A stretch of 64,000 nt of DNA from Pontivivens insulae (GCF_900302495.1 NZ_OMKW01000001.1:124001-188000), one strand, 5' to 3'. Positions 45,174 to 54,990 are shown, counted from the stretch's first letter. Made by a program: numbers and translations. Notes: generated from the letters alone by a model not told the origin.

Positions 45174-46091
45174 TCAGAGGCCGGGCTTCCCCTTTAGGTG
45201 TGGGTTCGCCTCCACATGCGCACGCTTGATATCGGCCGATGTCTGACGGGAGCCATCGTGGCTCCAGCCCGGTTCGCGTTGCACATATCGCCATCTATCC
45301 CCCCAAGAGATGCCAGACTGAGTTACGTCCTTCCACATACCGACATATTCGTGAAATGCCACACGGATCGGATTGAATGTGCCCAAATTGTGAACCAATC
45401 CATAGGTTGGGCGATGATCTTCCGGCACAAAAGTTCCGAACAGCCGGTCCCAGACAATGAGCGTACCCCCATAATTCGCATCGAGATATGCGGCATCTCG
45501 CGCGTGGTGCACGCGGTGGTGGGACGGTGTGTTGAAGACAGCCTCGAACCAGCGCGGCAGACGGTCAATTACCTCGGTGTGGATCCAGAACTGATAGATC
45601 AGGTTGATCGCGCCCACGAAGAACACCATCAGCGGATGAAAACCAATCAGCACCAGCGGCGCCTGGAGGATCATCATCCCCGTCAATTCCCCGGTCCATG
45701 TCTGCCGCAACGCAGTCGACAGATTGTAATGCTGGCTGGAATGATGATTGACGTGACTGGCCCACACCCAGCGGGAGGTATGACCGATGCGATGGACCCA
45801 GTAATAGCGTAGATCATCGAGCAGAAAACACAGCACAACAATGTACCACGCCTGCCCCAAATCGAAGAGCCGGTACGCCCACAGCCAATGGAAGAAATTG
45901 TAGGCGATAAAGCCCAACAGCAGCCCCGCCACGACGTTACCCGCGCCCATCAACAGAGAGACCAATGTATCCCGGGTGCCATAGCGGCCACCGTGCCCGC
46001 GCCACCGAATATACAGAATTTCCGCGACCATCAGCACGACGAAGCCGGGAATGGCCAGCATCACGATGTCAGGATAGCTCGGCTCGGTCAT
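45174..46091 (-). CDS. Sterol desaturase family (fatty acid hydroxylase) protein
   Basis: 305-residue integral membrane di-iron protein. The histidine boxes are visible as YYWVHRIGHTSRWVWASHVN with HHSSQHYN, and HHRVHHARD. Hydrophobic segments lie at about residues 9-25, 47-64 and 80-95. It hydroxylates or desaturates a lipid; the substrate is unknown. It is preceded by a small membrane protein gene with a 3-nt gap and may be co-transcribed with tlyA. Confidence 0.93.
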   Translation of the reverse strand: MTEPSYPDIVMLAIPGFVVLMVAEILYIRWRGHGGRYGTRDTLVSLLMGAGNVVAGLLLGFIAYNFFHWLWAYRLFDLGQAWYIVVLCFLLDDLRYYWVHRIGHTSRWVWASHVNHHSSQHYNLSTALRQTWTGELTGMMILQAPLVLIGFHPLMVFFVGAINLIYQFWIHTEVIDRLPRWFEAVFNTPSHHRVHHARDAAYLDANYGGTLIVWDRLFGTFVPEDHRPTYGLVHNLGTFNPIRVAFHEYVGMWKDVTQSGISWGDRWRYVQREPGWSHDGSRQTSADIKRAHVEANPHLKGKPGL

Positions 46092-46094
46092 GTC

Positions 46095-46502
46095 CTATCG
46101 CCTCACAAACCGGGACAGGTACGCCGTCCAGGCCGCGACCTCCGCACCGGTCAACTCCAGGACCGTCGCGGGCGTATGAAACTCGGCCAACTCCACCCGA
46201 AGGCCGCGCGGATGCTCCGATACGGCGCGCAAGCTGGCCGGTAACAGTGGATAGGACACCGCATCGGCCTCAAAACTCCACAGAAGGCCGCTTCCGCGAT
46301 CCGTCTCGATCAAGGCGGCCTTGCCCGCTTTCGACAGAATGACTGTCTCCACCTGCTCAGAGGGATGATCAAAGGACCAAACGCGGGCAGCGTCCGCATC
46401 ATCCGTAAACCGACGCACGGCCGAGCCACCCGTCGAATGGACAAGCCAGACAACGCCAGCAACGCCCAGCACGACAACAACGAATAAAACGTCCAATGGC
46501 AT
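46095..46502 (-). CDS. Membrane-anchored protein of unknown function
   Basis: 135 residues. An N-terminal hydrophobic anchor (VLFVVVVLGVAGVVWLVHS) is followed by a soluble domain without recognised motifs. The ATG at 46502 has a GGAGG site 8 nt away and is preferred over a TTG at 46523. It is adjacent to the desaturase-family gene by 3 nt, so it could be its accessory protein. Confidence 0.72.
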   Translation of the reverse strand: MPLDVLFVVVVLGVAGVVWLVHSTGGSAVRRFTDDADAARVWSFDHPSEQVETVILSKAGKAALIETDRGSGLLWSFEADAVSYPLLPASLRAVSEHPRGLRVELAEFHTPATVLELTGAEVAAWTAYLSRFVRR

Positions 46503-46614
46503 CACGCCGCCCTCCTTCGCCAAGATTATTGCATGACGCCGCGTTCATCAGGCAACGGGATCATTGCATGACGTGTGGGCAATTGGCTTAGTTTGGGAAA
46601 AAACGGAGGATCCC

Positions 46615-47061
46615 ATGAACCCCTACGACATGATCCGCGCGCATATGATGCGCACCATTCCCTTTGCAACCCATACGGGCGTGGAAATCACACGCATCAC
46701 AGATGGAGAGGCGGAGGCCATTTTACCGGCGACGCCGGAGACTCAGAACCACATCGCAACCCCGCATGCCGGTGCCGTTTTCACCCTTGGTGAAACGGCA
46801 AGTGGTGCGGCAATGGCCGGCGCAATTGCTCCAATCCTGCTGGAATGCCGTCCGGTAGCCGCTGAGGCGTCCATCAAATATCTCCGTCTGGCCAAGGGTC
46901 AGCTGACGGCAACCGGCAAAACCTCGATCCCGGGCGCCGAAGCCTTGTCCGCACTCAAGGCAGAAGGGCGCATCCAGTTCGATGTCAATGTGTCGATCAC
47001 CGATGAAACGGGTGAGTTGGTCAACGAAATGACCGTCGCTTGGCACGTGAAGTCAGGCTGA
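46615..47061 (+). CDS. Hotdog-fold thioesterase-like protein (DUF4442/PaaI type)
   Basis: 148 residues from the ATG with a GGAGG site. A hotdog domain is indicated by EAILPATPETQNHIATPHAG with AVFTLGETASGAAM, then SIKYLRLAKGQLTATGKT and FDVNVSITDETGELVNEMTV. The second-strand NxxxTPHAG pattern recalls PaaI-like thioesterases, which cleave acyl-CoA. The substrate is unknown. It overlaps the convergent membrane-protein gene by 9 nt. Confidence 0.85.
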   Translation: MNPYDMIRAHMMRTIPFATHTGVEITRITDGEAEAILPATPETQNHIATPHAGAVFTLGETASGAAMAGAIAPILLECRPVAAEASIKYLRLAKGQLTATGKTSIPGAEALSALKAEGRIQFDVNVSITDETGELVNEMTVAWHVKSG

Positions 47062-47715
47062 GCGGCGCGCGACCGCCCAATGAACAAGCCCGATCATCGC
47101 GATCCCTCCAATCGAGATCGCGATGATCAGCGGCCAACTCAGCACCATCATCGTACTGCCAAACCAAACCATCACTGTTGTGAGCGGCAGGATCCCGATT
47201 GCGGTGGTCCATGTGAACGTCCACCAACGCACCGTTGCCAACCCGGCGGCGACGTTGATCAGATTGAAGGCAATCACGGGAATGAACCGCGCCGCCAACA
47301 GGGCGCTCGCGCCGTTCTTCCCCTCCCAGCTTTGCAATCGCGCAAGCTGACGATCTGGTAGGAGGCTGGCCACCGCATCCCGGCCAAGCCAACGCGCCAG
47401 GCCGAACCCGACCCAGGCGCCCAGCATCGCGCCACACCACACGAACAGCGTGCCCCAGACGAGCCCAAAGACAGCCCCCGCCGCGAAGGCCACAACCTCG
47501 GCAGGGAAAGGAATGAATGTGTGGAGCACCATCAGCGCCACGACAATGAGGCCACCCCACAGACCAGCCGCCTCGATCCTGCTTTCAACCGCCGCGATAT
47601 CGAGATCTCCCGCCACAAAAGCTATGAGGATCCCGGCAAGGATCAATCCAAGCAAAACGGTCGCCCCGATGGCCACACGGCGGAGCTTTGAATTGATCAC
47701 AGCGGGCGGATGCAT
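47053..47715 (-). CDS. TVP38/TMEM64-family membrane protein
   Basis: 220 residues with about five hydrophobic segments and the VTT-domain pattern: VLHTFIPFPAEVVAFAAGAV, FGLARWLGRDA and LLAARFIPVIAFNLINVAAG. The family is related to DedA and may flip or move lipids. It is the last gene before the AT-rich region, transcribed toward the thioesterase gene. Confidence 0.93.
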   Translation of the reverse strand: MHPPAVINSKLRRVAIGATVLLGLILAGILIAFVAGDLDIAAVESRIEAAGLWGGLIVVALMVLHTFIPFPAEVVAFAAGAVFGLVWGTLFVWCGAMLGAWVGFGLARWLGRDAVASLLPDRQLARLQSWEGKNGASALLAARFIPVIAFNLINVAAGLATVRWWTFTWTTAIGILPLTTVMVWFGSTMMVLSWPLIIAISIGGIAMIGLVHWAVARRSA

Positions 47716-47808
47716 GTGGGTCCTGACAAAGGTTTCGACGACTCTAACACTTTAGCCGAAGTCATATAGGCTCAGACATAAATATGTGTGAACTGTGGTG
47801 CGGACTTT

Positions 47809-48108
47809 ATGACTGTTCGGCTCCGGATACATAAAAATTTTGAGCGGTGCTGGAGACACATTTCGGTTTTGAGCGCTGATCATGAATACATAAATTCAGA
47901 GAGCACTGAGGGCGCTTTCAAATTAACCTTGGACTTAGAAAATTGTTACAATAATTATCAAATTTTTCGCGTTCATATCAATATGAAATTTGAAACCAAA
48001 AAATTATTTATTCGCACGCGTTATTTAAAATACGTTTTTATAAATGAAATTTTATTCGCGTTTGATCGGGAGGTCTGTGCCCGCGAATACATATTTCGCA
48101 ATTCTTAG
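47809..48108 (+). CDS. Possible AT-rich orphan protein
   Basis: 99-residue open frame from an ATG at 47809 (GTG at 47788 also in frame) in the 478-bp gap between the TVP38-like gene and dnaE2. The DNA here is strikingly AT-rich compared with all surroundings. The peptide is basic and aromatic (KLFIRTRYLKYVFINEILFA). There is no clear ribosome site and no known family. It may be a foreign gene fragment or a chance frame in imported DNA. Confidence 0.3.
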   Translation: MTVRLRIHKNFERCWRHISVLSADHEYINSESTEGAFKLTLDLENCYNNYQIFRVHINMKFETKKLFIRTRYLKYVFINEILFAFDREVCAREYIFRNS

Positions 48109-48193
48109 ATTTTTAATAGGCAAACCGTTTTCTAGAGCACAGGTGCCTGAGCTTACATCTGGCACAGCGCGTTCTTGACCGACGGTGGGCAGC

Positions 48194-51100
48194 TTAATGA
48201 AAATCGCGCGATTTTGGGATGACACGGACATTGCGTGGGTGGCGAGAGCCGTGATCCGGGACTGGGCGTAGCACTTCGTCGGCTGGAGCGATTGGAGTTG
48301 GCACCCTCTCTCCCGAGAGTCTATCAAGCGCGGAACTGCGGTTTTCGAGATGGTTGGCGACAACGTGAATGATTTCACTGTCGCGCTGCACCTGCCCTTC
48401 AACATAGATGAGGCGTGAGCCCATAATGGCTGCACGATATTGCTCCATAAGCTTTGGCCAGATGACCAGATTGGCAACACCGTGCTCGTCTTCCATCGTG
48501 ATGAAGCAGACACCCTTGGCACTACCAGGTTTCTGCCGCACAAGCACAAGGCCAGCCATGCGCACACGCTCACCATTGACGGTGCGTGAGAGAGTCTTGG
48601 TTGAGATCAAACCCTGCTCTGCCATGCTGCGTCGCATAAACTTCAACGGATGTGCTTTCAGGGACAAGCGCAGGGTTTGATAATCTGCCACGACTTGCTC
48701 GCAACTCGGCATAGCGGGCAGCGTTACGCTAACGTCGTCACCTTCATCCGCAAATTCGCGAAACAATGGTAAGTTCGGGGCGTCTTTGAGCGCTGAACTG
48801 TCCCAAAGCGCCGCACGTCGATCTAGCCCAAGAGAATTGAATGCATCGGCCGCAGCTAATTTGCCTAGAGATCCCGCATCCAGTCGGGCTCGGTTTTTTA
48901 GGTCTGCAAGTGAGGTGAAAGGCTCATCGCGCCCGTCAAGCAAGCGCTCAATGCTCACCTTCTTCACGCCATCTATCTGTCTTAGACCAAGCCTTACAGC
49001 AAATCGACCCGGCATGACCGGTTCTAGCGTATTATCCCAGTCGCTGAGATTCACGTCGGGCGCCCGCACGTCCACACCATGATCCCGCGCATCCCGCACG
49101 ATCTGAGCAGGCGCATAAAAACCCATTGGCTGAGAATTCAGTAACGCCGCACAGAACACGTCCGGGTAGTGGCACTTGATCCAGCTTGAGATGTAGACAA
49201 GATGAGCGAAGCTTGCCGCATGGCTTTCGGGGAACCCATATTCACCAAAGCCCTCAATCTGAGAAAAACAGCGGGCCGCAAATTCGGGATTGTACCCCCG
49301 CCCGACCATCCGCTCGACCATTGTTTGTTTGTGCGCACTAACCTGGCCTCTGGCGCGGAAGGTTGCCATCGCTTTGCGGAGCTTGTTTGCTTCGGCTGGG
49401 GAAAACTGAGCAGCAACCATAGCAAGCTGCATTGCCTGCTCTTGGAAAATTGGGACGCCTAGTGTTCGCTCGAGAATCCGTTTCAATTCGTCATCTGGAC
49501 CGTGTTCCGGGCTCGGAGAGGGATATTCTACGTCCTCAAGTTTGTTTCGCCGCCTCAGGTATGGGTGCACCATATCGCCTTGAATGGGACCGGGACGGAC
49601 GATGGCGACCTGAATGACGAGGTCATAGAACTCTCGAGGCTTGAGCCTTGGCAGCATGTTCATCTGTGCGCGACTTTCCACCTGAAACACGCCCAAACTG
49701 TCTCCCTTACAAAGCATGTCATAGGTCGCTGTGTCGGCTTGTGGTACACTCGCCAGCGTCCAACGCTCCCCATAATGTGCTTCGATTAAGTCGAATGCTT
49801 TACGGATACAGGTGAGCATGCCGAGCGCGAGCACATCGACCTTGAAGATGCCCAGCGCCTCGATATCGTCCTTATCCCATTCGATAAAGCTGCGCTCAGG
49901 CATTGCGGCATTTCCGATTGGCACGGTCTCGCTTAATGCACTCTGCGTCAGGACGAAGCCGCCTACATGCTGGCCCAGATGGCGCGGCATCCCGATTAAC
50001 TGATCAGCCAGTTTGATGGTGCGTGATAGGTGTGGGTCGCTTAGATCCAAACCAGCCTGCTTAGCTTCCCGTTCACCCAATTCACGCCCAAAGCTTCCCC
50101 ATACGGTTTTCGCGAGGGCAGAAGTGATGTCTTCACTCAACCCCATGACCTTTCCCACCTCGCGGATCGCCATTCGGGGACGGTAGTGGATGACAGTTGC
50201 ACAGAGGCCCGCGCGGTGGCGACCGTATTTCTCATAGATATGCTGGATCACCTCCTCCCGCCGCTCATGTTCAAAATCGACGTCGATGTCGGGCGGCTCC
50301 TTGCGCTCTTCCGAAATGAAGCGCTCGAACAATACCTCGTGCTGATCAGGGTCAACCGAGGTAATCTTGAGGCAGTAACACACGGCAGAATTGGCAGCAG
50401 AACCACGCCCCTGACACAGGATACCGATGGAGCGGGCGTAGTTAACAATGTCGTGAATCGTGAGGAAATAGGGAGATATCTCCAGCTTCGCGATTAGTGC
50501 CAGTTCCTTTTCAAGCACACTACGTACCTTTTTAGAGATACCGTTTGGATATCGCTCTGCCGCACCCTTCCAGGTCAGTTCAGAGAGATGCTCATCGGCT
50601 GTGCACCCCTCTGGTACGGTTTCCTCAGGATACTCATAGCGGAGTTCCCGCAGATCAAATGTACAGGCATTAGCGACGTCGCGCGTAGCACGGATCGCAT
50701 GAGGCCATTCTGCGAAAAGACGAAGCATCTCGTCCGGAGATTTAAGGTGCCGTTCCGCATTAGCATGCAAACGAAAGCCTGCTTTGGAAATCGTTACCTT
50801 ATGGCGAATGCAAGTCATAACGTCCTGCAATGGACGCCGTTCCGGCGCATGATAATGCACATCGTTGGTCGCAAGAATGCAAAGGCCACTCGCCTGTGCA
50901 ACCCGATCCAGCCGATTGATCCGTGCTCTATCATCCCCACGATACAGGTAGCTAACAGCGACGTGTGAAAGTGTCGGCAGCGCCTCGACCAGTCGCGGCA
51001 GGTTCGCCTCGAATTCCTGTAGGGACTCTTCTGGCATGACGATCAATTGAACGCCCTCTGCCGCACTTACCAAGTCTGCAAGGGTGATGTCGCAAGCGCC

Positions 51101-51490
51101 TTTTTCCTGCCATGCACCATCTGTCGTTTCCCGCTTGCCCTTGGTTAACAAGGCGCAAAGCCGTCCATAGGCTGCACGATCCTTTGGATAGGCGAGGAAC
51201 GTTTCACCGCTGACCAGCACGATCCTGCAGCCGATTAACGGGCGGATATGGACCTTTGCTGCCTCAGAATGATGCCGTACCACGCCTGCCATTGTATTGA
51301 TGTCGGCTATACCCAGCGCGTCATAGCCTTGATTCCAAGCGGTCATTACAAGATCCACCGCATCCGACGCACCGTGCAGGAAGGAAAAGCAACTCGCCAG
51401 CCCCAGCTCCACAAAGGCCACAGGAGGGTTGGGCGCGAAATGATCCTCCCCTATCGTGCGTCTAGGGTGCTCATGATCCTTAAGAGGCAT
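48194..51490 (-). CDS. dnaE2: Error-prone DNA polymerase DnaE2 (ImuC)
   Basis: 1098 residues. The N-terminal PHP domain begins FVELGLASCFSFLHGASDAV. The polymerase active-site region includes ILCQGRGSAANSAVCYCL and PDIDVDFEHERREEVIQHIY; a C-terminal OB-fold region follows MAGLVLVRQKPGSAKGVCFI. It performs SOS-induced mutagenic lesion bypass together with ImuA and ImuB. Its start shares one base with the ImuB stop (TGATG). Confidence 0.96.
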   Translation of the reverse strand: MPLKDHEHPRRTIGEDHFAPNPPVAFVELGLASCFSFLHGASDAVDLVMTAWNQGYDALGIADINTMAGVVRHHSEAAKVHIRPLIGCRIVLVSGETFLAYPKDRAAYGRLCALLTKGKRETTDGAWQEKGACDITLADLVSAAEGVQLIVMPEESLQEFEANLPRLVEALPTLSHVAVSYLYRGDDRARINRLDRVAQASGLCILATNDVHYHAPERRPLQDVMTCIRHKVTISKAGFRLHANAERHLKSPDEMLRLFAEWPHAIRATRDVANACTFDLRELRYEYPEETVPEGCTADEHLSELTWKGAAERYPNGISKKVRSVLEKELALIAKLEISPYFLTIHDIVNYARSIGILCQGRGSAANSAVCYCLKITSVDPDQHEVLFERFISEERKEPPDIDVDFEHERREEVIQHIYEKYGRHRAGLCATVIHYRPRMAIREVGKVMGLSEDITSALAKTVWGSFGRELGEREAKQAGLDLSDPHLSRTIKLADQLIGMPRHLGQHVGGFVLTQSALSETVPIGNAAMPERSFIEWDKDDIEALGIFKVDVLALGMLTCIRKAFDLIEAHYGERWTLASVPQADTATYDMLCKGDSLGVFQVESRAQMNMLPRLKPREFYDLVIQVAIVRPGPIQGDMVHPYLRRRNKLEDVEYPSPSPEHGPDDELKRILERTLGVPIFQEQAMQLAMVAAQFSPAEANKLRKAMATFRARGQVSAHKQTMVERMVGRGYNPEFAARCFSQIEGFGEYGFPESHAASFAHLVYISSWIKCHYPDVFCAALLNSQPMGFYAPAQIVRDARDHGVDVRAPDVNLSDWDNTLEPVMPGRFAVRLGLRQIDGVKKVSIERLLDGRDEPFTSLADLKNRARLDAGSLGKLAAADAFNSLGLDRRAALWDSSALKDAPNLPLFREFADEGDDVSVTLPAMPSCEQVVADYQTLRLSLKAHPLKFMRRSMAEQGLISTKTLSRTVNGERVRMAGLVLVRQKPGSAKGVCFITMEDEHGVANLVIWPKLMEQYRAAIMGSRLIYVEGQVQRDSEIIHVVANHLENRSSALDRLSGERVPTPIAPADEVLRPVPDHGSRHPRNVRVIPKSRDFH

Positions 51491-53019
51491 CAGGCAAAGA
51501 TCCCGTGCAGGAACCAGCGTGGGTCACCACCGCGTCCGTCTTCATGATGGCCGTCCCGGTAGAGCCAGAAGCGCTGCCCTCTTGCATCCTCTACCTTGTA
51601 ATAATCTCGCAAACGGGTACCGGGCAGGTCGTGCCACCATTCTGGGGCGATCCGCTCCGGTCCTGCATAGCGCACGACCTTGAGTGTCTGCCGCCGCCAA
51701 ATGAACTGTGCGGGCGGGCCCTCCGGCACTGCATATATTACGCGGATTTCTTCTGGCGCTTGCAGGATGCGCACTGGTCGCTCCCGTAAGGTGGTTATGC
51801 CTACTTGAGTTTCATTAAGCGCAGCAACCTTCCGTTCCGCTCTTTCTGGAATATGGCTCTCAAATGCAATAGGCCGCGACACAGCTCTCGCCCCAAAGCG
51901 AGCACTCAGCCTGTCAATCAACTGCGGTAGCGTCAGCCCGTTTTCTCGCTCGCCATCCAGACCCGTCTGAAGCTCTTCAAATCCCTCAATACCATCAGCG
52001 TTAAGCGCGATGAGATCGAAGCCGAAACCCGGATCAATTTTCTCAAGCTTACCCTCAAAAAGCCTCGCCAAGTGCACAGGATCACGACTAGGGCGTGATG
52101 TTGCCGCACTCACTCCAGCCACGTCTCCATCTGTTCGAAAGATCCTAAGATGAAGCCTTCTGCAGCCTTGGGACCTCTTAGCCAGTTGGCTGCAAACTCC
52201 CTCACATAGTTCGGCAATGTAAGCTGTCGGATCTTGTATAGGCTCTGGCAAACGTACGATGGCTCGAACAGGTTCTGGCGCATCCTTACTTGAAACAGGC
52301 TCCGCCAATCGACCCATAGCCTGATCGAGGCGTAATAGCGGGTTAGAGGATAGCTCTGCACGATTAAAGCGGCGGGCCAGCGACAAACGAGGGATTGCAG
52401 CAATATCTTTGATCGACTTGAGACCAAGCCGATGTAGCAATTGAATGCAACGCGCATCCAATCTTAACGCACTGACAGGCAAAGAAGCTAGGGCATCTGG
52501 TAAAGCATCCACAGATGCAATTGCCCGTGGCGCACTGTATCGCGCGAGCGCCCAAGCTGCACCCCATGTCGGTGCCATCGCCGGTCTAGCCGTCAGGCCA
52601 AATCGCGCCATCTGCTCTTCGATATCGGCAAGCAGTTCCGCCTCTCCACCGAAGAGATGTGCCACACCGGTTGCATCTAGGATCAATCCATGTGCCCCGT
52701 CCTGCACACTCCACGGCCCCCAACGTCGCGCCCAAAGCACAAGCCTATCCATCACGTGCTGGTCACCTTCGAGGTCGCCATACTCAACACGTAAATGTGG
52801 ACAGAGGCTGCGCATATCCACGATCCGCTCCTGCGGAGCGATACCAAGCAACCGCGCCGCACGGTTCGCGGCATGCACCACCGGCCCGTGATGCCCCTCC
52901 ACGGCAAGGACTGCCGGAATCTCATCCGGATGTGGTTCGCTTTGACGCGCTAATACCCGCTCCCACCGTTCTATCGGTAGCGAGGGGAATGAAATCGAGA
53001 TGATTTGCCGCTCGGTCAT
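51490..53019 (-). CDS. imuB: Y-family polymerase-like protein ImuB
   Basis: 509 residues. A UmuC/DinB-like fold starts SISFPSLPIERWERVLARQ; LHRLGLKSIKDIAAIPRLSL is the helix-hairpin-helix region. The catalytic acids of true Y-family polymerases are not evident, as expected for ImuB, which acts as the hub that brings DnaE2 to the clamp. A candidate clamp-binding segment is not certain. It overlaps imuA by 98 nt. Confidence 0.92.
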   Translation of the reverse strand: MTERQIISISFPSLPIERWERVLARQSEPHPDEIPAVLAVEGHHGPVVHAANRAARLLGIAPQERIVDMRSLCPHLRVEYGDLEGDQHVMDRLVLWARRWGPWSVQDGAHGLILDATGVAHLFGGEAELLADIEEQMARFGLTARPAMAPTWGAAWALARYSAPRAIASVDALPDALASLPVSALRLDARCIQLLHRLGLKSIKDIAAIPRLSLARRFNRAELSSNPLLRLDQAMGRLAEPVSSKDAPEPVRAIVRLPEPIQDPTAYIAELCEGVCSQLAKRSQGCRRLHLRIFRTDGDVAGVSAATSRPSRDPVHLARLFEGKLEKIDPGFGFDLIALNADGIEGFEELQTGLDGERENGLTLPQLIDRLSARFGARAVSRPIAFESHIPERAERKVAALNETQVGITTLRERPVRILQAPEEIRVIYAVPEGPPAQFIWRRQTLKVVRYAGPERIAPEWWHDLPGTRLRDYYKVEDARGQRFWLYRDGHHEDGRGGDPRWFLHGIFA

Positions 53020-53599
53020 GTTTCACGATCCATGTGCCGGGGATTTGGTGACGCGATTTGAAAAGTTCGACCCGCCAGCGCGGATCACCAGGCGCATTTG
53101 GATCGTCGAAATTGGGAGCTGAGGGCAAAGAAGCGATACTGAACCTGTTGCGCGCTGCGCTTAGGTTAGGCCGCGCATTGTGGCGGATCAAAACGCATGG
53201 AATGCCGCTCTCCTCAGAGCGTAAGGCAAGCCGTTTCGTCGCGGTGAAGCTCACTTCGTAGGGCTCACCCCAAATCTCTCCGATTACAGCACCAAGTCCT
53301 GAACTGCCGAGCCCATCTTCCATAGCCTGTAGGACATCCAGCGCGCGCGGCACTTTGCAATGCAGAAAACCCCATTTAACCTTGCTGGCCATGTAGAGAT
53401 CGCCACCCTCTCGGAAAGACTGGCGATCCCCCACCCAAAGAATCGTTTTTCCCGTACTTGCGAGCTTTGCAAGAAGCAGAGCGCTTACCCCAGCATCGCT
53501 CATGACGTCTAGAAATACGTCTGAAAATCCTGAAAAAACAGTAAATTGCAGACTCTTCCGTCCGCCTTGGATCTGTGGAAATTGAATTATATGAGACAT
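52922..53599 (-). CDS. imuA: SOS mutagenesis protein ImuA
   Basis: 225 residues from the ATG at 53599 (a GTG at 53611 is also in frame). A RecA-like fold without an intact Walker A motif is typical: residues KTILWVGDRQSFREGGDLYM stand in the central strand and LRSEESGIPCVLIRHNA further on. It is the first gene of the SOS cassette, with a LexA box 26-40 nt upstream. Its last 98 nt also encode the ImuB N terminus in another frame. Confidence 0.88.
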   Translation of the reverse strand: MSHIIQFPQIQGGRKSLQFTVFSGFSDVFLDVMSDAGVSALLLAKLASTGKTILWVGDRQSFREGGDLYMASKVKWGFLHCKVPRALDVLQAMEDGLGSSGLGAVIGEIWGEPYEVSFTATKRLALRSEESGIPCVLIRHNARPNLSAARNRFSIASLPSAPNFDDPNAPGDPRWRVELFKSRHQIPGTWIVKHDRAANHLDFIPLATDRTVGAGISASKRTTSG

Positions 53600-53624
53600 G
53601 TGGATAAACACCGCTAGATAATTT

Positions 53625-53639
53625 GTTCTCTATATGTTC
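53625..53639. promoter_or_regulatory. Alphaproteobacterial LexA box upstream of imuA
   Basis: GTTC, seven bases, GTTC (GTTCTCTATATGTTC) is a perfect match to the alphaproteobacterial SOS box GTTC-N7-GTTC. It lies 26-40 nt before the imuA ATG on the minus-strand promoter, so the whole imuA-imuB-dnaE2 operon should be DNA-damage inducible. Confidence 0.9.
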
Positions 53640-53758
53640 TTATCCAAAATACTCAATTTGTCCATTTGTGAACGGATTTATTAACGGGGCCTTGAGGTGT
53701 TCTGAGGCCACTGGACAGTGAGCTAAGCTTTATCCCGGACCTTTGAATGGATACGAGA

Positions 53759-54037
53759 ATGGCGGAATGCAGGAAGTTCACAAACCAGTTTAAAGCCGAT
53801 GTGGCGTTGGAAGCGATGCGTGGCGACAAGACTGTGCAGGAGATCGCGGCGAAGCACGAGGTACATCCGAACCAGGTCAGCACATAGAAACGCCAAGCGG
53901 TCGATGGGATGGCTGATGTGTTTGCCCGTGGCGGCAAACCAGAGCGCACAACGGATGTCGAAGTCAAAGATCTGCAAGCCAAGATTGTGAGGCTGGCGGT
54001 CGAGAACGATTTTTTGTCAGAAGGGCTCAATAGGTGA
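53759..54037 (+). pseudogene. IS3-family transposase OrfA, nonsense mutation
   Basis: The frame reads KFTNQFKADVALEAMRGDKT, then VQEIAAKHEVHPNQVST and a TAG at 53885-53887 where OrfA proteins carry tryptophan (WKRQA), a single-base change. After the stop the frame continues through the leucine-zipper region (VKDLQAKIVRLAVENDFL) to TGA at 54035. It is a helix-turn-helix DNA-binding subunit. Confidence 0.85.
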
Positions 54038-54895
54038 GCCCTGCAAGGAAGCGCTCGATGATCCAGCGGGATCACCCCGATCTGAGCATCAGTCGGAAAT
54101 GCAAACTGGTACAGCTGTCGCGGTCGGCGTTCTAATACACGCATGTCGGGATCGACTTCGAAACGCTGGCGATGAAGAAAGTGATCGACCGGGTGTTCAC
54201 GAAATACCCGGTCTTCGGCAGCCGCCAGATCGCGGCCAATCTGCGCCATGAATGTTTTGTCGTGGGCCGTTACCGCGTGCGACGCCTAATGGCAAAGATG
54301 GGGCTGCAGGCAAGCTACAAACGCCCTCGAACCAGCCAACCCCACCCGCAACATCGTGTCTTCCCGCACCTGCTGAGTAAGATGGTGATCAGCCAGCCAA
54401 ACCAGATCTCCCTCTCGGGATCATGCTGCGCATGACCCGCTAGGCGGCGGGTGCGCTGATATCACCTTCGTGCCGGTCAAAAACGGCTTCCTATATCTCG
54501 TAGCGATCATGGATTGGGCGTTGCGCAAGGTGCTCAGCTGGCGGCTCAGCAACACGATGCACTCGGACTTCTGCGTCGATACGCTGAACGAGGCCATCGC
54601 CAAATACGACCCACCCGAGATCATGAATACGGACGAAGACAGCCAGTTCACCGGGTCAGCCTGGATCACGAAACTGACCGAGGCAGGCATGCGCATCTCG
54701 ATGGATGGACGGGGCCGTTACCTCGACAACATCTTCATCGAGCGGCTGTGGCGAAGCTTGAAGCAGGAATCGATCTATCTCGAAGAGATCAACGACGGCT
54801 TCTAGGCTAGCAAAGTCGGCAAAGACTGGATGGCATTCTACAACACCGACCGGCCCCATTCCGCGTTAGATCGGCGAACGCCGGAGGACGCATAG
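54034..54895 (+). pseudogene. IS3-family transposase OrfB, multiply disrupted
   Basis: The product resembles OrfB with a DDE integrase core. Lesions: TAA at 54133-54135 where a Tyr codon is expected (SRSAF*YTH), an insertion of about 40 nt near 54410-54449 that shifts the frame, and TAG at 54803-54805. The core segments after the shift are intact: NGFLYLVAIMDWALRKVLSW, PEIMNTDEDSQFTGSAWITK and DNIFIERLWRSLKQES. One glutamine-to-acid change (NTDEDSQF versus the usual NTDQGSQF) lies beside the second catalytic Asp. Confidence 0.85.
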
Positions 54896-54990
54896 TAGGC
54901 AGGCTTGGAAGAGCAGAAAGCAGCATGAAACCTAAACACGATACACCTTAGAAACGCTGCAATCCTGTCCGAAAAGATGGGACCACTTCC

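Larger units (their letters stand above)
53693..54990 (+). mobile_element. Decayed IS3-family insertion sequence
   Basis: About 1.3 kb. The ends are weakly inverted: TGAGGTGTTCTGAGGCCACTGGACAG at the left pairs at 14 of 26 positions with the right end around 54965-54990, which includes CTGTCC and GGACCAC. Two overlapping transposase frames are recognisable but both are broken by stops and a 40-nt insertion. No target duplication is evident. The element is not able to move on its own. Confidence 0.8.
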
